A stretch of DNA of 21,173 nt from an uncultured Clostridia bacterium (GCA_910587735.1 CAJUNT010000037.1:1-21173), one strand, 5' to 3'. Positions 9,253-17,181 are shown, counted from the stretch's first letter. Notes: generated from the sequence alone by a model not told the origin. Program-made: numbers and translations.

Positions 9253-9275
9253 GTCTTGAAAATAAGACTTTTTTT
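9253..9275 (+). terminator. Possible weak attenuator in the rpsL leader
   Basis: GTCTT (9253-9257) and AAGAC (9264-9268) form a 5-bp stem around GAAAAT, followed directly by seven T (9269-9275). It falls within the first 25 nt of the predicted transcript. The stem is short, so early termination would be partial at most. Confidence 0.3.
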
Positions 9276-9350
9276 CATGCTTGTTTTCATATGGCAAAAG
9301 ATGTTAATGCAATGGCAGAATGTATTTATTTTGTAAGGAGGTGCAACAAA

Positions 9351-9770
9351 ATGCCAACATTTAATCAGTTAGTAAGAAAAGGTAGACAAACAGTGGAAAA
9401 GAAATCTACTGCTCCAGCTTTGCAAAAAGGTCTGAACTCTTTAAAGAAGAAAACAACTGATGTTTCTTCTCCTCAAAGACGTGGCGTTTGTACAGCAGTA
9501 AAAACTTCTACACCTAAGAAGCCTAACTCAGCGTTGAGAAAAATCGCCAGAGTTCGTCTTTCTAATGGTATTGAAGTAACAGCTTATATTCCAGGTGAAG
9601 GACACAATCTTCAGGAACATAGTGTTGTTCTTATCAGAGGCGGAAGGGTAAAAGACTTACCTGGTGTGCGTTACCATATTGTTAGAGGTACATTGGATAC
9701 AGCGGGCGTAGCAAACAGAATGCAGGCACGCTCTAAATATGGTGCAAAACGTCCAAAAGCGAAAAAGTAA
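9351..9770 (+). CDS. rpsL: 30S ribosomal protein S12
   Basis: 139 residues, matching the roughly 138-residue Firmicutes form rather than the shorter E. coli one. The ATG at 9351 has a perfect AAGGAGG at 9335-9341 and the family N-terminus MPTFNQLVRKGR. The frame is open back to 9216, but that part overlaps the promoter. S12 sits at the decoding centre of the 30S subunit. The PKKPNSA loop has K56 and the GGRVKDLPG loop has K101, the two lysines at which changes give streptomycin resistance in Bacillus; both are wild type here. It is the first gene of the str operon, 160 nt before rpsG. Confidence 0.98.
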   Translation: MPTFNQLVRKGRQTVEKKSTAPALQKGLNSLKKKTTDVSSPQRRGVCTAVKTSTPKKPNSALRKIARVRLSNGIEVTAYIPGEGHNLQEHSVVLIRGGRVKDLPGVRYHIVRGTLDTAGVANRMQARSKYGAKRPKAKK

Positions 9771-9797
9771 TTAAAAAATTATTGTAAAAAAAAGGAA

Positions 9798-9888
9798 ATG
9801 CCTTATACAAAATCAATACCATCTGCAAATTGCTTAAGATAGAAAAGATTTACGTATGAAGGCATGACAACACGAGAAAAAGCTCGTG
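9798..9888 (+). promoter_or_regulatory. Structured rpsL-rpsG intergenic RNA, candidate S7 autoregulatory site
   Basis: ATGCCTTATAC (9798-9808) pairs with GTATGAAGGCAT (9854-9865) as an 11-bp helix with one bulged G. A second hairpin, CACGAG/CTCGTG (9871-9876 and 9883-9888), lies just before the rpsG ribosome binding site. In E. coli, S7 represses its operon by binding the rpsL-rpsG spacer; that this spacer does the same is inference. Confidence 0.45.
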
Positions 9889-9929
9889 AAGTACCGAGAA
9901 TATATTTATTCATTAAGGAGGGAAGAATC

Positions 9930-10400
9930 GTGCCAAGAAAAGGACATGTTGCAAAAAGAGAAGTTTTAGCAGACCCTTTATATAATAGTAAGCTGGTAAC
10001 AAAGCTCATTAATAGTGTTATGCTGGACGGTAAAAAAGGCGTTGCTGAAAAAATTGTTTATGGTGCATTCGAAAAAGTAGCAGAAAAAACAGGTAAAGAA
10101 CCATTGGAGGCTTTTGAGGAAGCATTAAACAATATTATGCCAGTGTTGGAAGTAAAAGCACGCCGTGTTGGTGGTGCAACTTATCAAGTGCCTATGGATA
10201 TTAGACCAGAAAGAAGAAGAACACTTGGACTTCGCTGGTTAACACTTTACAGTAGAAAACGTGGCGAAAAAACAATGGTTGACCGTCTTGCTGGAGAAAT
10301 CATGGACGCATTAAATAATGCGGGCGGTGCTGTAAAGAAAAAAGATGAAACACATAAAATGGCAGAAGCGAATAAAGCATTCTCACATTATAAATGGTAA
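9930..10400 (+). CDS. rpsG: 30S ribosomal protein S7
   Basis: 156 residues, the standard length. I place the start at GTG 9930 (protein MPRKGHVAKREVL) because AAGGAGGG lies at 9915-9922 and the family begins MPR. The frame is open back to an ATG at 9864, but those extra 22 residues come from the structured spacer and precede the Shine-Dalgarno site. Characteristic segments are 'VMLDGKKGVAEKIVY', 'EVKARRVGGATYQVP' and the C-terminal 'HKMAEANKAFSHYKW'. S7 nucleates assembly of the 30S head and contacts the E-site tRNA. The gene lies between rpsL and fusA, as in the classic str operon. Confidence 0.98.
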   Translation: MPRKGHVAKREVLADPLYNSKLVTKLINSVMLDGKKGVAEKIVYGAFEKVAEKTGKEPLEAFEEALNNIMPVLEVKARRVGGATYQVPMDIRPERRRTLGLRWLTLYSRKRGEKTMVDRLAGEIMDALNNAGGAVKKKDETHKMAEANKAFSHYKW

Positions 10401-10525
10401 TCATTTTAAAATAAAAAATAATAAAAGAGTTTACTCTTGTAGTTTAAAAACTTTAAAAATAATAAAAAGTTTTATTTTCATAATAGAGTTTTTAGACTAT
10501 ATATATGATAAAGGAGGAGTTCAGC

Positions 10526-12616
10526 GTGGCAAACAGAGCGTTTCCACTTGCTAAAACGAGAAATATCGGTATCATGGCACATATTGATGCTGGTAAAACA
10601 ACTCTTACAGAACGTATATTGTTCTATACAGGACGTAACTATAAAATTGGTGATACTCATGAAGGTACTGCTACTATGGACTGGATGGAGCAGGAACAAG
10701 AAAGAGGTATTACAATTACATCTGCTGCAACAACTTGTCAGTGGAATGAAAATAGAGTAAATATCATTGATACACCAGGACACGTTGACTTTACAGTAGA
10801 AGTTGAGCGTTCCCTTCGTGTATTAGACGGTGCAGTTTGTGTATTCTGTGCAAAAGGCGGCGTTGAACCACAGTCTGAAACTGTATGGCGTCAAGCTGAT
10901 AACTATAATGTACCAAGAATGGCATTTGTAAATAAAATGGATATTATGGGTGCAGACTTTTACAATGTACTGCAAATGATGAAAGATAGATTAGGCTGTA
11001 AACCAGTTGCTATGTTTTTACCTATCGGTGCAGAAAGCGACTTTGTTGGTGTTATCGACTTAATTAAAATGAAAGCATTTATTTATGAAGATGACTTAGG
11101 CAAAGAAGTAGATGAGGAAGAAATTCCTGACGATATGAAGGAAAAAGCAGAAGAATATCATCAAATGATGATAGAGGCGATTGCAGAAACAGACGAAGAT
11201 TTAATGGACAAATATCTTGCAGAAGAAGAAATTACAGAAGAAGAATTAAAAACTGCTATGAGAAAGGCTTGTATTAGCTGTGAATTAGTTCCTGTATTCT
11301 GTGGTTCTGCATATAGAAATAAAGGTGTTCAAAAATTATTAGATGGTGTTATTGATTATATGCCAGCACCTATTGATATTCCTGCAATTAAAGGTGTTGA
11401 CCCTGACAGCGGTGAAGAAGTAGAAAGACACGCTTCTGATGAAGAACCTTTCTCTGCTTTAGCATTTAAAATTATGAATGACCCATTTGTTGGAAAATTG
11501 GCATTTTTCCGTGTGTATTCTGGTACATTAAATTCTGGCACATATGTTCATAACTCTACAAAGGGTAAAAAAGAACGTGTTGGACGTATTTTACAGATGC
11601 ACGCAAATCATAGAGAAGAAATTGACAAAGTATATTCTGGTGATATTGCTGCCGCAGTAGGTTTTAAATTGACAACAACTGGTGATACTATTTGTGATGA
11701 AGACCATGAAGTAATATTAGAATCTATGGTATTCCCAGAACCAGTTATTGAAGTTGCTATTGAGCCTAAAACAAAAGCAGGTAGAGATAAAATGGGTATT
11801 GCTCTTGCAAAACTTGCAGAAGAAGACCCAACATTTAAAACATACACAAACCAAGATACAGGTGATACAATTATTGCAGGTATGGGCGAACTTCACTTGG
11901 AAATTATTGTTGACCGTTTGCTGAGAGAGTTTAAAGTAGAAGCAAATGTTGGTGCGCCTCAGGTTTCTTATAAAGAAACGTTTAGAAAAGCTGTTGATGT
12001 AGAAGGAAAATTTGTTCGTCAGTCTGGTGGTAGAGGACAGTATGGACACTGTAAAGTTAGATTCTATCCTATTGGTACAGACGCAGAACACAATTATGAA
12101 TTTGTTAACAGTACAGTTGGTGGTTCTATTCCTAAAGAATATATTCCAGCGATTGATAAAGGTATACAAGAAGCTATGCAAAGTGGTATATTAGGTGGCT
12201 ATCCTGTACTTGGCGTAAAAGCAGAAGTTTATGATGGTTCTTACCATGATGTAGACTCTTCTGAAATGGCTTATCAGGTGGCAGGTTCTATGGCTTTTAA
12301 AGAAGCTATGAGAAAAGGTGATGCAGTATTGCTTGAGCCTATTATGAAAGTAACCGTTTCTGTACCAGAGGACTATATGGGCGATGTTATTGGAGATATA
12401 AACTCTCGTCGTGGTAGAATTGAGGGTATGGAAGCAAGAAGTGGTGTACAAGTAATTCATTCTTATGTACCATTAGCTGAAATGTTTGGATATTCCACAG
12501 ACCTTCGTTCTAAATCACAGGGACGTGGAACATATGTTATGGAAGTAGACCATTATGAACCATGTCCAAAATCAGTACAAGAAAAGGTTTTGGAAGGTAA
12601 AAAAGCTGATGCATAA
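10526..12616 (+). CDS. fusA: Translation elongation factor G
   Basis: 696 residues. The start is GTG 10526, read as MANRAFPLAKTRNIGIM, six nt after AAGGAGGAG at 10511-10519. An in-frame ATG at 10505 lies upstream of that site and is rejected. GTPase motifs are all present: AHIDAGKTT (P loop), RGITITSA (switch I), DTPGHVDF (switch II) and NKMD. Domain IV shows 'SGGRGQYGHCKV', and the domain V end includes 'SRRGRIEGMEARSGVQVI' and 'RSKSQGRGTYVMEVDHYEPCP'. EF-G drives ribosome translocation with GTP and, with RRF, ribosome recycling. It follows rpsG after 125 nt and precedes tuf by 124 nt. No clear promoter is seen in the A+T-rich gap before it. Confidence 0.98.
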   Translation: MANRAFPLAKTRNIGIMAHIDAGKTTLTERILFYTGRNYKIGDTHEGTATMDWMEQEQERGITITSAATTCQWNENRVNIIDTPGHVDFTVEVERSLRVLDGAVCVFCAKGGVEPQSETVWRQADNYNVPRMAFVNKMDIMGADFYNVLQMMKDRLGCKPVAMFLPIGAESDFVGVIDLIKMKAFIYEDDLGKEVDEEEIPDDMKEKAEEYHQMMIEAIAETDEDLMDKYLAEEEITEEELKTAMRKACISCELVPVFCGSAYRNKGVQKLLDGVIDYMPAPIDIPAIKGVDPDSGEEVERHASDEEPFSALAFKIMNDPFVGKLAFFRVYSGTLNSGTYVHNSTKGKKERVGRILQMHANHREEIDKVYSGDIAAAVGFKLTTTGDTICDEDHEVILESMVFPEPVIEVAIEPKTKAGRDKMGIALAKLAEEDPTFKTYTNQDTGDTIIAGMGELHLEIIVDRLLREFKVEANVGAPQVSYKETFRKAVDVEGKFVRQSGGRGQYGHCKVRFYPIGTDAEHNYEFVNSTVGGSIPKEYIPAIDKGIQEAMQSGILGGYPVLGVKAEVYDGSYHDVDSSEMAYQVAGSMAFKEAMRKGDAVLLEPIMKVTVSVPEDYMGDVIGDINSRRGRIEGMEARSGVQVIHSYVPLAEMFGYSTDLRSKSQGRGTYVMEVDHYEPCPKSVQEKVLEGKKADA

Positions 12617-12641
12617 GTTTTTTGTATAAACTACTAAAAAA

Positions 12642-12676
12642 TAGAATATTTGCTTGCAAATGATGGCAATATTCTA
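12642..12676. promoter_or_regulatory. Inverted repeat overlapping the tuf promoter
   Basis: TAGAATATT-T-GC (12642-12653) pairs with GC-AATATTCTA (12666-12676), 11 bp with one bulged T. On the plus strand no U-tract follows. On the minus strand the stem is followed by six T (complement of 12636-12641), so it would make a terminator in that direction. The right arm fills the tuf promoter spacer and ends just before its -10. Confidence 0.5.
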
Positions 12677-12682
12677 TATAAT
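12654..12682 (+). promoter_or_regulatory. Promoter for tuf
   Basis: TTGCAA at 12654-12659, a 17-nt spacer and a consensus TATAAT at 12677-12682, about 58 nt before the tuf start. It would let tuf be made in excess of fusA, as EF-Tu levels require. Confidence 0.7.
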
Positions 12683-12740
12683 GAAAACAATATAGTTAAT
12701 AAATTGTACTCTTAGACAATTTAAAGGAGGATATTTTAAA

Positions 12741-13934
12741 ATGGCAAAACAAAAATTTGAAAGAACCAAACCCCATATGAATATTGGTACTATTGGTCAC
12801 GTTGACCATGGTAAAACAACATTGACAGCTGCTATTACAAAAACACTTCATGAAAGATATCAAATCGGTGAAGCAGTTGCATTTGAAAACATTGACAAAG
12901 CTCCAGAAGAAAGAGAACGTGGTATCACAATTTCTACTGCACACGTTGAATATGAAACACCAACAAGACACTATGCTCACGTTGACTGCCCAGGACATGC
13001 TGACTATGTTAAAAACATGATTACTGGTGCTGCTCAGATGGATGGTGCTATACTTGTTGTTGCTGCAACAGATGGTCCTATGGCTCAGACAAGAGAGCAC
13101 ATTTTGCTTTCTCGTCAGGTAGGTGTTCCTTATATCGTTGTATTCATGAACAAATGTGATATGGTAGACGATGAAGAACTTCTTGATTTAGTTGAAATGG
13201 AAATTAGAGAACTTCTTTCTGAATATGAATTCCCTGGTGATGATATTCCTATTATCAGAGGTTCTGCTTACCAAGCATTGCAAGATTCTACAGGCGAATG
13301 GGGCGACAAAATTGTTGAGTTGATGAATGAAATTGAAGCTTACATTCCTGAACCAGAACGTGATACAGACAAACCTTTCTTGATGCCAGTAGAAGACGTA
13401 TTCTCTATTACAGGACGTGGTACAGTTGCTACAGGTAGAGTAGAAAGCGGTGTTGTTAAAGTACAAGATGAAGTTGAAATCGTTGGTTTAACAGAAGAAA
13501 TTAGAAAAGTTGTTGTAACTGGCGTTGAAATGTTCAGAAAACTTCTTGACCAAGCTGAAGCTGGCGATAACATTGGTGTTCTTCTTCGTGGTGTGCAAAG
13601 AAATGAAATCGAAAGAGGACAGGTTCTTGCAAAACCAGGTTCTATTACACCTCACCACAAATTTAAAGCTCAAGTTTATGTATTGAGCAAAGAAGAAGGT
13701 GGACGTCATACTCCTTTCTTCAACAATTATAGACCACAGTTCTATTTTAGAACAACAGACGTTACAGGTATTATCTCCCTTCCAGAAGGTACAGAAATGT
13801 GTATGCCTGGCGATAATGTTGAAATGACAATTGAATTGATTACTAAAGTAGCTATGGCTCCTGGACTTCGTTTTGCTATCCGTGAAGGTGGTAGAACAGT
13901 AGGTGCTGGTTCTGTTACTGAAATCATTGAGTAA
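12741..13934 (+). CDS. tuf: Translation elongation factor Tu
   Basis: 397 residues, standard length. The ATG at 12741 follows AAAGGAGG at 12723-12730. The GTP-binding motifs are GHVDHGKT (residues 19-26), RGITIS, DCPGHADY and NKCD. The later domains carry 'TGRGTVATGRVESG', 'GVLLRGVQRNEIERGQVLAKPG' and the ending 'REGGRTVGAGSVTEIIE'. EF-Tu delivers aminoacyl-tRNA to the ribosomal A site. Codon choice is more biased towards strongly expressed codons than in flanking genes. It is the last gene of the conserved block; a terminator follows 22 nt after the stop and foreign-looking DNA starts just beyond. Confidence 0.99.
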   Translation: MAKQKFERTKPHMNIGTIGHVDHGKTTLTAAITKTLHERYQIGEAVAFENIDKAPEERERGITISTAHVEYETPTRHYAHVDCPGHADYVKNMITGAAQMDGAILVVAATDGPMAQTREHILLSRQVGVPYIVVFMNKCDMVDDEELLDLVEMEIRELLSEYEFPGDDIPIIRGSAYQALQDSTGEWGDKIVELMNEIEAYIPEPERDTDKPFLMPVEDVFSITGRGTVATGRVESGVVKVQDEVEIVGLTEEIRKVVVTGVEMFRKLLDQAEAGDNIGVLLRGVQRNEIERGQVLAKPGSITPHHKFKAQVYVLSKEEGGRHTPFFNNYRPQFYFRTTDVTGIISLPEGTEMCMPGDNVEMTIELITKVAMAPGLRFAIREGGRTVGAGSVTEIIE

Positions 13935-13956
13935 TTTGTAAAAACGGTGATTTTAA

Positions 13957-13989
13957 GGGCTTTCCGAGTATTTCGGAAAGTCCTTTTTT
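13957..13989 (+). terminator. Intrinsic terminator after tuf
   Basis: GGGCTTTCCGA (13957-13967) pairs with TCGGAAAGTCC (13973-13983), 11 bp with one G-U, followed by T6. It closes the str operon. Confidence 0.93.
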
Positions 13990-14018
13990 AATGTATAATA
14001 TAATATTTTTTTGAAAAT

Positions 14019-14038
14019 GGTGCCAAATCGGTGCCAAA
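14019..14038. repeat. Direct repeat GGTGCCAAA x2, candidate attachment or arm site
   Basis: GGTGCCAAA occurs at 14019-14027 and 14030-14038, an 11-bp period, between the tuf terminator and the repressor gene. Placement at the host-element junction suggests a recombinase site. No second copy of the block was found in the window, so an att pair is not shown. Confidence 0.35.
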
Positions 14039-14042
14039 ATAC

Positions 14043-14525
14043 TTACCAGCCTTTTATTTGTTTTACTTGCTCTGCTCTTTGTGGGTCTTTGTGATATTGC
14101 AGTTTGAATTGTATTGTTTGTACGATTTCTTGCCTTGCTTCATCATCTAACTGATAAAATGAAGTCAAAAGATTATCTACGTCAGGCATACTGTTTTTTC
14201 CAAATAGATACATAAGAGGATACATAGAATTTTTTAAATAAGTTTTTACTCGACTTCCGTCTAAAGCACCATGTAAGCCATCTGGTAGTGTTGGGTATAT
14301 TTCTTCTTCTGTGATGGCACCAGAAAATGGACTGGCAGAGCATATTTCATTTACATCAATTTCTAATTCATTTGCTAAACGTAATGCAAAATCAAAGCGT
14401 ATATTGGAATCTTTTTGAATGATTGAATAAAGTGTCGTGGCACTGATTCCTGTAGCTTTTGCAATTTTGCGGACATTGGTACCTTTACTATCAAGTATTG
14501 CTTTTAGTTTTTTTCCATCTCCCAT
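14043..14525 (-). CDS. XRE/cI-type helix-turn-helix repressor
   Basis: 160 residues, transcribed away from the excisionase gene. ATG at 14525 follows AGGAGA with a 5-nt spacer. Residues about 3-60 ('KKLKAILDSKGTNVRKIAKATGISATTLYSIIQKDSNIRFDFALRLANELEIDVNEI') form a clear HTH_3/XRE domain; the recognition helix lies around 'GISATTLYSII'. The C-terminal half is unlike the LexA-type S24 peptidase: I see no Ser-Lys autocleavage dyad, so induction would not be by RecA-driven self-cleavage. The divergent layout with a shared 244-bp control region containing a perfect palindrome is that of an element's maintenance repressor controlling xis and int. The frame is intact, unlike most of the element. 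Confidence 0.85.
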   Translation of the reverse strand: MGDGKKLKAILDSKGTNVRKIAKATGISATTLYSIIQKDSNIRFDFALRLANELEIDVNEICSASPFSGAITEEEIYPTLPDGLHGALDGSRVKTYLKNSMYPLMYLFGKNSMPDVDNLLTSFYQLDDEARQEIVQTIQFKLQYHKDPQRAEQVKQIKGW

Positions 14526-14665
14526 AAAAATCTCCTACTTTCATATAAAAATTTATTACGAACTCCATAAATTTAATTATTATCATATCATATATTATAG
14601 AAATAAAAAAGATAAACTTTTTATAAATAATATACGAAAAACATAAAAAATATTTTTATGAAATA

Positions 14666-14694
14666 TTGACACAATAAAAATAAAGTGCTACTAT
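14666..14694 (+). promoter_or_regulatory. Promoter for xis-int
   Basis: TTGACA at 14666-14671, a 17-nt spacer and TACTAT at 14689-14694. The operator palindrome starts 3 nt after the -10, across the expected start point. Confidence 0.75.
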
Positions 14695-14697
14695 GGA

Positions 14698-14714
14698 TAT
14701 ACGAAATTCGTATA
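14698..14714. promoter_or_regulatory. Operator palindrome at the xis-int start point
   Basis: TATACGAA-A-TTCGTATA is a perfect 8-bp inverted repeat around one base, a typical XRE dimer site. A half-site TATACGAA recurs at 14631-14638 between the divergent genes. Binding would block the promoter at 14666-14694. Confidence 0.65.
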
Positions 14715-14769
14715 ACAAATAAATATAAATATTGTAATAAATTTTGATTGAAAAAAGGAGGTCGAATAT

Positions 14770-14964
14770 ATGGCAAATTATCAATATATGATGAGTGCTG
14801 ATGATGTAGCACGAGAATTAAGTTGCTCCAAATCTTATGCCTACAAAATAGTAAAAAAATTAAATCAAGAGCTTGCTGCACAAGGGTATATTACAATAGC
14901 AGGCAGGATTCCAAAAACATATTTGGCAAAAAAGATGTATGGTTATGAGTCACTAAAGAATTGA
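14770..14964 (+). CDS. xis: Excisionase-like small HTH protein
   Basis: 64 residues with ATG at 14770 and AAGGAGG at 14755-14761, a textbook start. The sequence 'MSADDVARELSCSKSYAYKIVKKLNQEL' is an excisionase/MerR-like winged HTH, followed by 'GYITIAGRIPKTYLAKKMYG'. That pairing is typical of the small proteins encoded right before tyrosine integrases in Firmicutes integrative elements. Such proteins bend attachment-site DNA and bias the integrase toward excision. The stop is 15 nt before the integrase start, so both are one operon behind the palindrome-controlled promoter. The frame looks fully intact even though the integrase is broken. The name xis rests on context and fold, not on a specific match. 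Confidence 0.75.
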   Translation: MANYQYMMSADDVARELSCSKSYAYKIVKKLNQELAAQGYITIAGRIPKTYLAKKMYGYESLKN

Positions 14965-14979
14965 TAAAAGGAGGACGTT

Positions 14980-16037
14980 ATGGCTTATAAAGAAAAAGAT
15001 ACCAAAAAATGGACTGCACAATGGTTTGAAACAGATGTAAAGGGGGAAAAGAAAAAAAGAAGAAAAAGAGGTTTTGAAACAAAACGAGAGGCTTTAGAAT
15101 ATGAATGTCAAAAAAAATTAAACAATAACAGAAATATGAATATGAAATTGAGTGATTTTGTAGACATCTATTTTGATGATAAACAAAATGAATTGAAACA
15201 ACGCACCATAAAAAATAAAAGATACATGATGGAACAACATATTATTCCTTATTTTGGAAGTCAAAAAATAAATGAAATTACAGCTTCTCAAATCATCAAT
15301 GGCAGAATGAAATGCAGACAAAAGGATTTTCAGAGGCATATTTGAGAATGATTCAAAATCAATTAACTTGTTTATTTTCTCATGCTTCTCGTATATATGA
15401 TTTAAGTGTAAATCCATGCAAAAAAGTAAAATCTATGGGGAGCTTTGATGTTAGGAGTTTAAATTTTTGGACAAAAGAAGAATATGATAAATTTATTACT
15501 ACTGTTGAAAAAGATAGCAAATATTATGTTATATTTGAAATTCTTTTTTGGACAGGCTGTAGAATAGGAGAACTGTTAGCACTGACCAAACAAGACATCA
15601 ATTTTGAAAAAAATCAAATCAATATTAACAAAACATATTATCGAACAAACGGACAGGATATTATTACAGAACCCAAAACAAAACAGTCCATTAGAACAGT
15701 GGAAATACCAGAATTTTTAAAGCAAGAAATCAAATGTTTTATTGATAGACATTATGGTATGCCTGATAATGAAAGAATTTTTCCAATCGTACAAGAAGCA
15801 GTACAACATAAAATGAAGCGTCATATTGAAAAGTCTGGTGTAAAGTATATCCGTGTCCATGATACCCGTCATTCACATGTTGCGTACTTGATTAATAAAG
15901 GGGTTGACCCTATTTTCATAAAAGAAAGAGTAGGACATAAAGATATACGAATCACATTAAATACTTATGGGCATTTATATCCAAACCAGCAAAGAAAGAT
16001 AGCAGATTTAATTGACAGTGAAAAAAATAAGCCTTAA
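14980..16037 (+). pseudogene. int: Tyrosine recombinase/integrase, split by a one-base frameshift
   Basis: ATG 14980 with AAAGGAGG before it opens a frame ending at 15345. Residues 1-45 are an arm-binding domain ('KKWTAQWFETDVKGEKKKRRKRGFETKREA') followed by a SAM-like core-binding domain. The protein then jumps frame: the continuation runs from about 15299 to TAA 16037. Adding one A to the 'ATCATCAATGGCAG' stretch near 15299 restores 'IIKWQNEMQTKGFSEAYL', the expected helix. The second part has the full catalytic set: R (CRIGELL), a Lys near 'EPKTKQS', HDTRHSH (HxxR), GHK and the nucleophile Tyr in 'LNTYGHLYP'. The enzyme would integrate and excise the element. With the base missing it should be inactive, unless it is a sequencing error or frameshifting occurs. 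Confidence 0.88.
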
Positions 16038-16119
16038 CAGTAGCACCTGTTAAGACTCATGATAACTGAAGGACTTCTGTTATCTATTAACACAATATAA
16101 GTATAACAGAGGTTCTTCA
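16034..16119. repeat. Cluster of competing hairpins between int and the RepA-like gene
   Basis: TTAACAG/CTGTTAA (16034-16040 and 16047-16053) overlaps the int stop codon. GATAAC-GAAG (16061-16071) pairs with CTTC-GTTATC (16074-16084). The 16067-16083 strand can instead pair with 16103-16119, 15 of 17 positions. Neither is followed by a U-tract. Translational control of the next gene or a recombinase or replication site are options. Confidence 0.45.
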
Positions 16120-16159
16120 TTGTATCAATAAAATTTTATAAAAAAATGGAGGACTTTTT

Positions 16160-17122
16160 ATGAAAGAAGCAGATGTGAAAATGATTAAAATGTCAGATGT
16201 TCAAACACAGCCTATAGAATGGCTTTGGTATCCTTTTATCCCTTATGGAAAATTGACTATTATTCAAGGCGACCCTGGTGATGGTAAAACGACACTTGCA
16301 TTAAACATAGCAGCAAAGCTGTCAAATGGTAAGGGATTAGAAAACGAAATTATGAAACAAGAGCCTGTAACGATTATATATCAAACAGCAGAAGATGGTC
16401 TTGCAGATACAGTAAAACCAAGACTGGAAAATGCAGAAGCAGATTGCAGTAAAATATTAGTGATTGATGAAAGCAGCAAATTATTGTCTATGACAGATGA
16501 AAGACTAGAAAAGGCTCTGATACAAACGAATGCAAAAGTGCTTATTTTAGACCCAATACAGGCATATTTAGGCGGAGGAATAGACATGAATAGAGCAAAT
16601 GAAGCAAGAAATATAACAAAGCAGTTAGGGATATTATCAGAAAAATATCAATGTGCTATTCTTTTAATTGGGCATATGAATAAGGCAGCAGGAAATAAAG
16701 TGGTATATAGAGGTATGGGTTCTATTGACTTTTTTGCAGTAGCAAGAAGTGTGTTGCTAGTTGGTAGAGTAAAAGGGGAGCCTGATATTAGAGCTGTTGT
16801 TCAAATAAAAAATAATATTGCAGCTTTTGGACATTCCAAAGCATTTCGATTATCTGAAAAAGGATTTGAATAGTTAGGAGATTATGAAATTACTGCTGAT
16901 GAAATATTAGGTGGAATTGCCCCTAAAACGAATAAGCTGGAATAGGTAAAACAAATGTTACGAAAACTTTCAGAAAGTTCAAACATGACACAAAGTAGTG
17001 AAATTTTTAGTATGGCTGATGAGAAGGATATTTCTAGGAGGACATTGGAAACTGCGAAAAAAGAGTTAAAAATAAAGGCAAAAAAAATTAATGATGTGTA
17101 GTATTGGGAACTTAATAAATGA
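16160..17122 (+). pseudogene. RepA-like AAA/RecA-fold ATPase interrupted by three in-frame TAG codons
   Basis: ATG 16160 follows GGAGGA at 16148-16153. The first 237 codons give a RepA/AAA_25-type ATPase: Walker A GDPGDGKTT (37-45), 'QTAEDG' with E78, Walker B 'VLILDPIQ' with D131, and the 'LLIGHMNKAAG..VYRGMGSIDF' sensor stretch. The frame meets TAG at codon 238 (16871), codon 262 (16943) and codon 314 (17099), then TGA at 17120. Between them the reading is perfectly family-like: 'LGDYEITADEILGGIAPKTNK', then a winged-helix tail 'MTQSSEIFSMADEKDISRRTL' and 'YWELNK'. The whole, about 320 codons, is the expected length. Such proteins act in replication of plasmids and integrative elements, probably as hexameric helicases. 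The usual reading is nonsense decay; amber readthrough is discussed under findings. Confidence 0.8.
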
Positions 17123-17181
17123 AGACCGCAACATTGCAAAAGATTGCAAGGTTGCAAAAAATATAAAAATTTTGCGGTCTT
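17122..17181. repeat. Inverted-repeat unit with GATTGCAA-type iterons, copy 1
   Basis: AAGACCGCAA (17122-17131) and TTGCGGTCTT (17172-17181) are perfect 10-bp arms. Inside are ACATTGCAA, AGATTGCAA and GGTTGCAA. It begins right at the TGA of the RepA-like frame. The 359-bp gap to the next gene otherwise holds only A+T-rich DNA and copy 2. Confidence 0.75.

Noticed and set aside
9216..9350. N-terminal extension of the rpsL frame
   Set aside because: It begins inside the -35 box and precedes a perfect AAGGAGG; S12 family members start at MPTFNQLVRK.
9864..9929. 22-codon extension of rpsG
   Set aside because: It lies upstream of the AAGGAGGG site and inside the structured spacer; the 156-residue form from GTG 9930 matches the family.
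10505..10525. ATG 10505 as fusA start
   Set aside because: It precedes the Shine-Dalgarno sequence at 10511-10519; the GTG at 10526 is correctly spaced.
14437..14646. Plus-strand frame antisense to the repressor
   Set aside because: It overlaps the start of a well-supported repressor gene and has an unremarkable A+T-rich translation.
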